Shown: positions 55,305 to 64,000 of the stretch, one piece after another | How the letters are laid out: each line of letters opens with the position of its first letter | Position numbering within the stretch: position 1 is the first letter of the stretch | NCBI GenBank assembly: GCA_014801865.1 | Contig: JAAVDH010000018.1 | Location: forward strand, 137,714 to 201,713 | DNA from: Bacteroides sp. | Lineage (GTDB): Bacteria; Bacteroidota; Bacteroidia; Bacteroidales; Muribaculaceae | DNA length: 64,000 bases | Reading direction: 5' to 3' | Notes under the pieces: model-generated | Seen by the model: the letters and a program-made list of their open reading frames with translations, nothing else | Database searches by the model: none | Told to the model about the DNA's origin: nothing | Position numbers and translations under genes: made by a program

Positions 55305-57143
55305 TTAATAGCCGGGAGTCTGGAGTACAACGTCGCTCACGAGGGCAGTGTTGATGGGCCAGAGTGCCATCTGCTTCTGGGTGGCGTAGTCAAGTACGGG
55401 AACGTTGGTCACCAGAGGGCAGTTGGGCAGGTCGTTGATCCTGAGGCAAACCTCGTTGTAGTAGGGGTTGGTAGCGTCAAGTCCAAATCCGGCGCAGCTT
55501 TCGGGCTGGAAGAGAAGGTGATCCTTGTCTTCACCATCCTTAACGGTGGTGAGACGGCGGATATCCCACCAGCGCTGACCTTCACCTACGAACTCTCTTG
55601 TCTTCTCCTGAAGGATAGCAACTTCGTTTTCGCGGAATGAACCGGCCTTGTAGCCAAGAGTAGCTTCGTCCCAGTTGTCGGCGTAGGCTCTCTGACGAAC
55701 CATGTTGATATACTTCTCTACATCGGAGTTGTTGCCTTCGTAGTTGGCGATTTCAGCGAGATACATGTAGGCCAGAGGCAGACGATAGTATATCATATCG
55801 TTGGTGCCCTGAAGGTTACTGTTCTGAAGTTCGCCTTTGTACTTGAAGAAGAAGAGTCCGGCGAGGTTGCGTTCGTTCTTATTGAAGTCTGCGATGAAGT
55901 TGACGGGTGAAGCACCTTCGATGGGAGTTTCACCATCGGCCTGTACGCCATTTTCTTCGTTGGTGGCAAGGTAGTTGTCCATGAAGTTGGCGTCACGGCG
56001 GGTGTCAAGTTCGTTGTACTGATACCATACGGCATTGCGATACTGATAACGGTTTACAACGTTGCCGGGACCGTGATACCAGAGGTTGTTGTTCACCTGC
56101 TTGCCTTCGGTGTTGATATAACGTCCGAGACGGTTGGCGTATGCCGTGGGAGTAATACCGTCCTCACCGTAGCATGCCCAGAAGATACCCTGAGCCTGAC
56201 CGGTGGTAGGATTCCAGAATGACTGGAAGTACCAGTTGGCGGTATTTACGCCGTAGCCGTAGTAGGTAGAGAAGATGACCTCTGTATTTGCAGCCTTTTT
56301 AGCAGCGTCGAATACATCGGCATAATTGGGCATCATAGAGTAGCCGGCCTTGGTTACTTCTTCAAAGTAGCCCTTGGCTGTGGTTACGTCTGCGGGGGTT
56401 GCCTTATGGTTGCCGGTAGATACCTTGCCGCTCCAGAGATATACTTCGCCGGCGAGCATCTGTGTTGCGGTGGGGTTCCAGTAGTTCTTACCCATGACAC
56501 GCTGGTCATTGAAGCCGGCACCTGCTTCAAACTCCTTGATGGAGTTCTTTACGTCTTCCTTGATCTGGTTCAGCACTGCCTCAGCCTCGGCACGGGGCAT
56601 GGCGAGAGCCACAGCGTTGAAGTTGCCGAGCAATACGTCGGGCTCGGTACGCAGGGGGCATGTACCATACATCTTGTGGAGCTGGAAGTAGAGGTAAGCA
56701 CGCATACCGTAGGCCATACCCTTGAGGTAGCTGCGGGCAGACTCTGAATTGAATACGCCGGCATTTCGGTCGGCATAGTAAAGGAGTGCGTTGAGGTTAC
56801 CGATAGTGCCGTAGAAGTTGGCGAAGTTGGTAAACTGAGGATGGGCGGCATCAAGCACGTTGTTCACGGCCTCAATACCGTCGAGCATCGAACCGTCGAT
56901 ACCGGATGTAACCGGGCTGTAGATACCTGAGCGGAGCTCACCGGCATTGCGCATCATGTTGATGTCAAAGTCAGAACGCCACTCCTGAGTGATACCTACC
57001 ATATTGAGCACAAATTTATCCTGCTCGTTGAAGTAGCCTGTAGCTGTAGGTCCGTCGGGATTATCGAGGTCAAGGCTACATGACGCAAACATGCCCGAGG
57101 AGGCGATTGCTAATGAAGCAAGTATATTGATATATTTTTTCAT
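55305..57143 (-). CDS. SusD/RagB family nutrient-binding lipoprotein
   Basis: Lipobox FASCSLDL, TPR-like helices, EGQRWWDIRRL motif. Confidence 0.94.
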   Translation of the reverse strand: MKKYINILASLAIASSGMFASCSLDLDNPDGPTATGYFNEQDKFVLNMVGITQEWRSDFDINMMRNAGELRSGIYSPVTSGIDGSMLDGIEAVNNVLDAAHPQFTNFANFYGTIGNLNALLYYADRNAGVFNSESARSYLKGMAYGMRAYLYFQLHKMYGTCPLRTEPDVLLGNFNAVALAMPRAEAEAVLNQIKEDVKNSIKEFEAGAGFNDQRVMGKNYWNPTATQMLAGEVYLWSGKVSTGNHKATPADVTTAKGYFEEVTKAGYSMMPNYADVFDAAKKAANTEVIFSTYYGYGVNTANWYFQSFWNPTTGQAQGIFWACYGEDGITPTAYANRLGRYINTEGKQVNNNLWYHGPGNVVNRYQYRNAVWYQYNELDTRRDANFMDNYLATNEENGVQADGETPIEGASPVNFIADFNKNERNLAGLFFFKYKGELQNSNLQGTNDMIYYRLPLAYMYLAEIANYEGNNSDVEKYINMVRQRAYADNWDEATLGYKAGSFRENEVAILQEKTREFVGEGQRWWDIRRLTTVKDGEDKDHLLFQPESCAGFGLDATNPYYNEVCLRINDLPNCPLVTNVPVLDYATQKQMALWPINTALVSDVVLQTPGY

Positions 57144-57161
57144 CGTAGTGATTGATTGGAT

Positions 57162-60100
57162 TTAGAATGTAAGGTTAAGACCGAACAGGAGAGTACGGGG
57201 CAGATTGTATGTACCGCCACCACCGGCTGTGTTACCGTCGATAAGCTTCACGTTGTCAGGCAGGGGTATGGTACACTTCTTGATGTAGCCGAGGTTCTGT
57301 CCGGTAACTGACACTGTCAGACCCTGGCAGGCAAACTTGCGGCAGATGTTCTGGGGCAGAGCATAGCTGAGCGAGAGTTCGCGGCAGGCGAGATATGAAC
57401 CTGATTGTGCGAGGATATCGCTGGTACGGATCCATGTGGTGGTACCGTTCTGTGATGCCCATACATAGCGGGGATACTTCGCGTCGGGATTGTCGGGAGT
57501 CCATGTGTCCTTGATCTGTGAGGGGAATGAGTATGAACCCTGTCCGCAACCGAGTGACCATGCGAGCATGGGGTCATATACGGTGAAGTCGAAGCCCATG
57601 TCGAAGCGGGCGTAGAGCTGCAGGCCCTTCCAGTTGAGTGAGGTGTTGAAGCCGCCGGTCCAGTGAGGAGTACGGTTGCCGAGATCCCACTGGTCGTAGG
57701 TGTCGATCATGTTATCGCCGTTGCGGTCCTTCCATACAACATCACCGGGCTGAAGCTTGAGAGCATTGCCGGCGCGACCCATCTCTACGAGGCGTGCATA
57801 ACCTTCATCGTCGGTGTAGAGAGCGCGGGCACCTGAAATATCGATATAGCCGGTGGGAAGCTGTGCTTCGGAGCGAATGATGTAAGCCTGCTTGTAACCG
57901 ATCAGGTGGTTGGGCTCCTGACCCTGCTGAAGACCGCCGATATAGGTCTTTTCAGTGCCGTTGCCGCTATAAACGAGGGTAGCGTTCTGCTGATAGTTGA
58001 AGTCCTTATACTCGTTTTCGGGGAGCTTGACTACGACGTTCTTATTGTAGGTGATATTGGCTCCGAGAGTCCAGTAGAAGTCCTTGGTGCGGAGCAGGGT
58101 AGCGTTGAAGTCAATTTCCACACCCTGGTTGCGGAATTCACCGTTGTTGTTAACCACTGAGCTGAATCCGGTGGTGGGGGGAAGCTGATAGTTGGCATAC
58201 TTGTCTGTGGTCAGACGGTTGTAGTATGTCATGCTGAGGTTGAATCGGTTCTGGAGGAATCCGAGGTCGATACCTACTTCACCGGTACGTGTCTTTTCCC
58301 ACTTAAGATTGGGGTTGGGGAGCGCGCTGATACGGTAGCCGTAGTTGCCGTTGTAGTTGTAGGCTGAGTAGGCACCCTGAAGAGTGTAGTAGCCGATTAC
58401 ATTGGGGTTAACGATACCGTTCATACCGAATGATCCGCGGATCTTGGCGTAGTTGATGATATCAGCGATATGGGAGTTCTTGAAGAAGTCTTCCTGTGAG
58501 GCGACCCAACCGGCTGATACACCGGGGAAGAAGCCCCAACGGTTGTTGATCAGACGTGAGTAGCCGTCTTCACGGAAGGTAGCGGCAATCAGATACTTGT
58601 CCATATAGTCATACTCTACGCGGCCGAAGTATGAGAGGATGCGCTCCTTCTGGTGTGATGAGTCAACACTGCGTGAGCTTGCCTGATAGGGGTTCTGAGA
58701 GCCGGGGAAGGTAAGGCCGAGGTCCATCCAGTAACCTGTGGGCGAACCGTAACCGCTGGCGCTGAGATCTTTGTACTGACGTTCGTAGAATTCTACACCG
58801 ACCATGGCGTTGATGGTATGCTTCTCGGCGAAAGTGCGGTTGTAGTTGGCTACGAGGTTGTAGGTCTGGTCAAAGTAGCGGGCGAATGATGCAGACTGAT
58901 TATAGGTGCGTATCCATCCGTTGTTAGAGCCGGGGATTGCACCGGGAGCATTCTGATATTCCTTGTCCATCGACTCCTTGAGGGTCTCGTCGTAGTACCA
59001 TGACATTGTACCTTTGACTGTCAGGCCATCGATAGGAGTGGCGGTGAACGATTGTGTCATCTGGAATTTGTCACGCTGATTTTCACGTACAAACTGGTCG
59101 GGCTGCCAGTTCCAGTTACTGTTTTCCTTGTTCTGACCGAAGGCCATGTTGCCATCCTCATCAGTGAAGCGGATTGTGGGAGGCAGTGACATAACACGAC
59201 CGAAGATATAGTCGGCCATGTTGTCCTCGGATGTGTCAAAACCGTTCCAGCGACCTCCGAAACCGTTGGGAAGCTTGTTCCAGTTGGCGCGGGTGAAGGT
59301 GAACATGGAGTTCGATTCGAGCCAATTGGTTATCTTATAGCTGCCGGTGAGTGAGAAGTTGTAGCGTTCGTAGAATGTCTTCTTGAATGCACCGTCGGCA
59401 TTGTAATAGCCGAGTGAGGCATAATATTTGCCACGGTCGTTACCGCCTGAGAAGCTCAGGTTGTAGTCCTGGGTATAGGCGGGGGTGTTGAGCTGAATGT
59501 CGGCTATGTTGGCGTCGCGGTAAAGGATGGTGGTGGCAGGATCCAGAGGGTCGGGCATAGATGACCATCCCTTGTTAAGGAGGTACTTGTTGTCCTCGGT
59601 CATGGTCATGATATTCCATACCATGTCGTTGGTGATCTGGGTACGTCCGATACCGTTAGGCTGATTAGAGGCGGTGAGACCGTTACCGTTAAACCATTCG
59701 GTGTTGGCTGTGCCGAGACGGCTGTAGTAGATATAGTCGTGTGCGTTTACCCAGTCGTAGCCGGTGTCGTAGTAGTTGAGACCGAATTTGGCGTTGAGGG
59801 TCACGCTGGCTTTACCGGCTTTACCCTGCTTGGTGGTGATGAGTACAACACCGTTGGCAGCGCGGGCACCGTAAAGGGCTGTTGCACCGGCATCCTTGAG
59901 GATATCCATCGACTCGATGTCGTTGGGGTTGATATCGCTGAGTTCGCTGCGGATCTGTCCGTCGACAACGATCAGAGGTTCGTTCTTTTCAGTGTAGTTA
60001 CCCCAGTTTGTACCACCACGGATAACGATGCTGGGTGTAGCGCCGGGATCACCTGTGGTGAGGTTAACCTTCACACCTGACACCGCACCGGCCAGGGCCT

Positions 60101-60578
60101 GTGCGGGGTTGGCGTTAGCGCCAACCGTGAGAACTTCCTGGTCAACTTTAGCAATTGAGTTGGTAACTTTGGCGCGTTTCTGCTTCACGCCGTAACCCAT
60201 TACCACTACTTCGTCAAGGGCAGTGGCGCTTTCGTGGAGCTGGATGTTAAGAGCCTGTCCGTTCCATACGGTGCTTGAAGGCTGATAACCAATATAGCTC
60301 ACTTCAATGGTAGAACCGGGCTTGACGTTGTTTAACGAGAATTTACCGTCAAGGTCGGTGCTTGAGGCCAATGTAGTACCTTTCACACGTACTGTGGCTC
60401 CCATGAGGGGTTCACCGTTTTCATCGACTACTGTACCCATGCAAGTCTTGGAGGCCTGCTGGCGGCTTTCCACCTGGGCAATCTCCGAATTGGCGGCTAC
60501 TGCAAACGCCGGTGTGGCACACAGTGCGGCGGACAGCAGAAGCGACCAACGGTTGGGTTGCTTTTTGTTCATCTTCAT
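57162..60578 (-). CDS. SusC/RagA family TonB-linked outer membrane protein
   Basis: Carboxypeptidase-like domain, TonB box/plug (DEVVVMGYGVKQKRAKVTNSI), ANPAQALAGAVSGVKV, terminal aromatic beta-strand. Confidence 0.96.
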   Translation of the reverse strand: MKMNKKQPNRWSLLLSAALCATPAFAVAANSEIAQVESRQQASKTCMGTVVDENGEPLMGATVRVKGTTLASSTDLDGKFSLNNVKPGSTIEVSYIGYQPSSTVWNGQALNIQLHESATALDEVVVMGYGVKQKRAKVTNSIAKVDQEVLTVGANANPAQALAGAVSGVKVNLTTGDPGATPSIVIRGGTNWGNYTEKNEPLIVVDGQIRSELSDINPNDIESMDILKDAGATALYGARAANGVVLITTKQGKAGKASVTLNAKFGLNYYDTGYDWVNAHDYIYYSRLGTANTEWFNGNGLTASNQPNGIGRTQITNDMVWNIMTMTEDNKYLLNKGWSSMPDPLDPATTILYRDANIADIQLNTPAYTQDYNLSFSGGNDRGKYYASLGYYNADGAFKKTFYERYNFSLTGSYKITNWLESNSMFTFTRANWNKLPNGFGGRWNGFDTSEDNMADYIFGRVMSLPPTIRFTDEDGNMAFGQNKENSNWNWQPDQFVRENQRDKFQMTQSFTATPIDGLTVKGTMSWYYDETLKESMDKEYQNAPGAIPGSNNGWIRTYNQSASFARYFDQTYNLVANYNRTFAEKHTINAMVGVEFYERQYKDLSASGYGSPTGYWMDLGLTFPGSQNPYQASSRSVDSSHQKERILSYFGRVEYDYMDKYLIAATFREDGYSRLINNRWGFFPGVSAGWVASQEDFFKNSHIADIINYAKIRGSFGMNGIVNPNVIGYYTLQGAYSAYNYNGNYGYRISALPNPNLKWEKTRTGEVGIDLGFLQNRFNLSMTYYNRLTTDKYANYQLPPTTGFSSVVNNNGEFRNQGVEIDFNATLLRTKDFYWTLGANITYNKNVVVKLPENEYKDFNYQQNATLVYSGNGTEKTYIGGLQQGQEPNHLIGYKQAYIIRSEAQLPTGYIDISGARALYTDDEGYARLVEMGRAGNALKLQPGDVVWKDRNGDNMIDTYDQWDLGNRTPHWTGGFNTSLNWKGLQLYARFDMGFDFTVYDPMLAWSLGCGQGSYSFPSQIKDTWTPDNPDAKYPRYVWASQNGTTTWIRTSDILAQSGSYLACRELSLSYALPQNICRKFACQGLTVSVTGQNLGYIKKCTIPLPDNVKLIDGNTAGGGGTYNLPRTLLFGLNLTF

Positions 60579-60842
60579 AAAAACGTTTTTAGAAATGGTA
60601 TAATGATTAAAGTGTTGATATGAATCGATTTGGTTATTGTTGATTAGCGTCTGAGGGGTAATAGATTATTTATGACGTTAATGTGACCGGGATATTGGTA
60701 TACCGCATCACTGATCGTTGAAGATGAAGAGAGGGCGAGAAGAGACGCCGTAAAGTTATGGTTAAAATTTGTATCTGACAAATAATATTTCAAAAATATG
60801 CAGATGCCCTCGTCTGCCCGGGATAGAGTCAGTAGACCGGTC

Positions 60843-61042
60843 TAAGAGTATGTTTACTTTTAAATCAAATTCACATTACTTAAGAGTATGGATAATTTTT
60901 GATTTCATCACAAAGAATCTTTTGGGTGCTTTTCCAAAGTTTTCGTCGGTCACGATGCCCGCATCGCTCCCTCTTCAACATTGGAAAATCCCGCCAAAAT
61001 CTTCATTTGTGATAAAATCATTTAAAAGTAAACATACTCTTA
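60843..61042 (-). repeat. Copy C of ~200-bp hairpin element (TIR TAAGAGTATGTTTACTTTTAAA)
   Basis: Perfect TIRs of at least 22 bp; core 60946-60979 identical to copies A/B in reverse orientation. Confidence 0.88.
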
Positions 61043-61050
61043 GAGAGGCT

Positions 61051-62424
61051 TCAGGCGAAGAGGGCGCGGAAGGCTTCTTCGATTTTGCTCACTTCGGTGA
61101 TCTTGAGCGAGAGGCGCGAGGTGTCGAGTCCTTTGAGATTGTGGCGGGGAATGATGATTTCGGTCATGCCGAGTTTTTCGGCTTCGAGTAGTCGCTGCTC
61201 AAGGCGTACGACGGGGCGTATTTCGCCCGAGAGTCCTATCTCGCCGGCCATGCATACGGTGCGGGGTATGACCATGTCGACATTTGACGAGAGTATGGCG
61301 CCTACTACTGCGAGGTCAAGGGCGGGGTCGTTGACTTTCATGCCTCCGGCGATGTTGAGAAACACGTCTTTCTGGGCGAGTTTGAATCCGACGCGCTTTT
61401 CGAGGACGGCGAGGAGCATGTTCATGCGTTTGGAATCAAAGCCTGTGACGGAGCGCTGGGGAGTACCGTAGGCGGCGGTGCTCACCAGAGCCTGCACTTC
61501 GATGAGAAACGGGCGCATGCCCTCCATGGTGATACCCACGGCTGTGCCCGAGAGTTCTTCGTCGCTGTGGGTGAGGAGCATTTCGGAGGGGTTGGTGACT
61601 TCGCGGAGTCCGCGCTGGCCCATTTCATATATGCCTAATTCGGAGGTGCTTCCGAAGCGGTTTTTGATGGAGCGGAGTATGCGATACATATAGTGGCGGT
61701 CGCCCTCAAACTGTAGTACGGCGTCGACGATATGTTCGAGCACTTTGGGTCCTGCGATACTACCCTCTTTGGTGATGTGGCCTATGAGTATGACGGGGAC
61801 GTTGCTCTCCTTGGCGTAGCGGAGGAGTCGGGCTGCACACTCGCGGACCTGGCTCACGCTGCCGGCTGAGGATTCGATGTCGTCGCTGGCGATGGTCTGT
61901 ATGGAGTCGATGATGATTATCTCGGGCTCGATGTTTTCGATGTGGTCGAAGATGGTGTCGAGCGAGGTGTCGCATACGATATACACGTTTTCGCTGTCGC
62001 GTCCTATGCGGTCGGCGCGCATTTTAATCTGTGAGGCGCTTTCTTCGGCCGATACATATAATATGCGTTTGCTTTTTATGGCCAGGGTGTTTTGCAGCAC
62101 GAGGGTGGATTTGCCGATGCCGGGTTCGCCGCCTATAAGCACGAGTGAGCCGGTGACGAGGCCGCCGCCGAGCACTCGGTTGAGTTCGTGGCTGGGCATG
62201 GGTATGCGCTGCTCTGTGCCGGTCTTGAGGTCGGATACGGCCATAGGGGTGGAGCGGGGGGTGCGCAGTGAGGCGGTGGTGCCTTTTTTCTGCGATGTTT
62301 TGGCCGTGACACGCTCTTCGACCATGGTGTTCCAGGCTCCGCATGCGGGGCAGCGTCCTGACCATTTGGGTGCGTCGGCTCCACATTCGGTGCAGAACCA
62401 TAGGGTCTTCGTCTTGGTAGCCAT
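61051..62424 (-). CDS. radA: DNA repair protein RadA
   Basis: CTECGADAPKWSGRCPACGAWNT zinc finger, GGEPGIGKSTL Walker A, KNRFGSTSELGIYEM. Confidence 0.97.
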   Translation of the reverse strand: MATKTKTLWFCTECGADAPKWSGRCPACGAWNTMVEERVTAKTSQKKGTTASLRTPRSTPMAVSDLKTGTEQRIPMPSHELNRVLGGGLVTGSLVLIGGEPGIGKSTLVLQNTLAIKSKRILYVSAEESASQIKMRADRIGRDSENVYIVCDTSLDTIFDHIENIEPEIIIIDSIQTIASDDIESSAGSVSQVRECAARLLRYAKESNVPVILIGHITKEGSIAGPKVLEHIVDAVLQFEGDRHYMYRILRSIKNRFGSTSELGIYEMGQRGLREVTNPSEMLLTHSDEELSGTAVGITMEGMRPFLIEVQALVSTAAYGTPQRSVTGFDSKRMNMLLAVLEKRVGFKLAQKDVFLNIAGGMKVNDPALDLAVVGAILSSNVDMVIPRTVCMAGEIGLSGEIRPVVRLEQRLLEAEKLGMTEIIIPRHNLKGLDTSRLSLKITEVSKIEEAFRALFA

Positions 62425-62444
62425 ATCGGTAGGGGGAGGTGGGC

Positions 62445-63215
62445 TTATTTGTAATTCTGGAGACGGCGGAATTCGGCCACGCAGATGGCTGTGGCCACCG
62501 CTACGTTGAGCGATTCGGAAGTCGTGGCCTCGGGGGGATAGGAGGGTATACGCAGGCGGTGGGTGATGAGCCGGTCAAGCTCGGGGGATATGCCGCGGCC
62601 TTCGTTGCCCATGACTATGAGTGCCGCTTCACGGAGCTGTGAGCGGTATATGTCTTCGCCGTCAAGAAAAGTGCCGTAGACGGGATATGGAAATCGCGTC
62701 ACGATATCTTCAAGGGGGTGGTATATGACTTCGACGCGGCTGATGGCTCCCATGGTGGACTGCACTACCTTGGGGGCATAGAGGTCGGCGCTGCCGGGGC
62801 TGCAGAAGATGGTGGTGATACCCATCCAGTCGGCGGTGCGCATTATGGTGCCGAGGTTGCCGGGGTCCTGCACTCCGTCGAGGGCGAGGTAGAGGTTGGG
62901 GACGAGGCTGTCAATATCGGCGTGGCGCTCGGGGATTTCGTAGACGGCCATCACTTCGGGCGGCGTGGTGAGGTGGCTCATGCGCTCAAGGTCTTTGTGT
63001 GGCACTATACACAGGGCCTCAGAATGGCGCTTTGCCGTCGCGGCATGTTCGGCGGCCCAGCGATCGGTGGCGAAGAGCCAGCGCAGACGGAAGCTCTCTA
63101 TGGTGTCGAGCACACACTTGGTGCCTTCGGCCATGAACAGTCCGCTCTCCTTGCGATACTTGGCCTTGTCGAGCTGTGTCACCGTCTTGCGGATATTGTT
63201 GGTGAGGGTAATCAT
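62445..63215 (-). CDS. TrmH/SpoU family RNA methyltransferase
   Basis: LDGVQDPGNLGTIMRTADWMG, LIVMGNEGRGIS, SLNVAVATAI. Confidence 0.94.
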   Translation of the reverse strand: MITLTNNIRKTVTQLDKAKYRKESGLFMAEGTKCVLDTIESFRLRWLFATDRWAAEHAATAKRHSEALCIVPHKDLERMSHLTTPPEVMAVYEIPERHADIDSLVPNLYLALDGVQDPGNLGTIMRTADWMGITTIFCSPGSADLYAPKVVQSTMGAISRVEVIYHPLEDIVTRFPYPVYGTFLDGEDIYRSQLREAALIVMGNEGRGISPELDRLITHRLRIPSYPPEATTSESLNVAVATAICVAEFRRLQNYK

Positions 63216-63285
63216 ACGGCAAAGTTACTTCAAAAAGCGCAGTCTGACAATGGTGTGAGGGAGGGGATTGATAAGGCGGCACTGA

Positions 63286-63507
63286 TCAGGCTACGGTGTG
63301 GCGGTGTGTGTCGCGACGCACGGAGTCGAGAATAAAGGCCACTATCATATTGTGGTAGGGCGAGAGGGTGTCCTTGGGGTCTATGCCTAAGAAGAGGTAT
63401 TGGGCCACGGCGGTGGATACTATGCTGCGTTCACTGGCGGGAAGTCCCTGAAGAGTGCGGATGACGCGGGGAGAGATGATGATGGAGGAGTCAGAAAGGT
63501 GTGTCAT
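63286..63507 (-). CDS. Small hypothetical protein
   Basis: MTHLSDSSIIISPRVIRTLQGLPASERSIVSTAVAQYLFLGIDPKDTLSPYHNMIVAFILDSVRRDTHRHTVA; start trimmed. Confidence 0.6.
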   Translation of the reverse strand: MTHLSDSSIIISPRVIRTLQGLPASERSIVSTAVAQYLFLGIDPKDTLSPYHNMIVAFILDSVRRDTHRHTVA

Positions 63508-63676
63508 GAGGTATAGGTTTTTTTTTTTACATGTGGTATTGGTTTTTATCGGTGGCAAAATTATCGGTCATCGCAAGCAACAATTTTGCACGCGGGTGTT
63601 AACGAAGGTTAATTCGTATAGCCCGTTCCGCGGAAATGGATTTATCAACGTTTAATTAATGCGGGTCTATCCTCTT

Positions 63677-63871
63677 AGAGAGTGTTTGAATTTAAATGCT
63701 TTTAGCACAAAGGAGTTTTCGGAGGGATTTTCAAGAGTTGAAGAGGGAGCGATGCGGGCATCGTGACCGATAATAACTCTTGAAAAGCACCCGAAAAATC
63801 CTTTGTGATGAAAGCAAAAATTTCCGAACTCTCTCATAATAATTAATTTGGTTTAAATTCAAACACTCTCT
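63677..63871 (+). repeat. Copy B of 195-bp hairpin element
   Basis: Same length as copy A, identical TIRs, core 63737-63770 identical; few substitutions including a compensated pair. Confidence 0.9.
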
Positions 63872-63953
63872 AAATTAGATGGGCGCGATAATGAAGATTG
63901 TATAATTGAGTCTTCAGAATGATTTAAATGATAACCAAATAAAGTATAGTACA

Positions 63954-64000
63954 ATGATTAGACTTAATGCATTTTTTGAAGTAAAGGATGAGAAAGACCT
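63954..64000 (+). CDS. 5' end of small protein, possibly antibiotic biosynthesis monooxygenase (ABM)-domain
   Basis: ATG at 63954, MIRLNAFFEVKDEKDL..., resembling ABM-domain N-termini; runs off window. Confidence 0.4.
   Translation, partial: MIRLNAFFEVKDEKD

Noticed and set aside
63286-63558. Extended 90-aa form of the small hypothetical protein
   Set aside because: Upstream residues come from a poly-A/T stretch; MTHLSD at 63507 is the more plausible start.

Overview
This 64 kb window looks like a Bacteroidales chromosome, probably Muribaculaceae-like. The basis is TAnnTTTG promoters, SusC/SusD, GldH, an LpxC-FabZ fusion, GH92/GH20 glycosidases and an OPT transporter. Most of it is core genome: menaquinone genes (menD-B-C-E), rsmA, mgtE, dut, cca, ricT-rny, zapA, pepD, htrA, asd, rmuC, two tRNAs, rpmH, ssb, lpxA/lpxC-fabZ/lpxD, bcp, rel, radA and a SpoU methyltransferase. 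I found no IS transposase, prophage, CRISPR array or rRNA. The most unusual signals are non-coding. (1) A ~195-200 bp hairpin element occurs in three copies (40726-40920, 60843-61042, 63677-63871), plus two solitary ends (45205-45223, 50781-50797). Its 34-nt core is identical in all three copies, while the terminal and inner arms differ between copies but stay complementary within each copy. (2) A relic AbiF/Abi_2 gene (C-terminus only) lies behind a promoter and a GC-rich hairpin (26011-26330), consistent with a decayed RNA-associated Abi system. (3) A ~300-nt multi-hairpin ncRNA candidate at 1455-1760 has its own promoter and terminator. (4) A structured RNA candidate lies between zapA and rny. 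(5) RicT next to RNase Y carries a Cys-rich N-terminus and a basic disordered tail. (6) Two intergenic arrays share a degenerate 9-nt period, and REP-like palindromes are dispersed. Two AT-rich proteins without a recognised family (1799-2671 and 53888-54829) also stand out. All family calls are from memory and motif reading; no searches were run.
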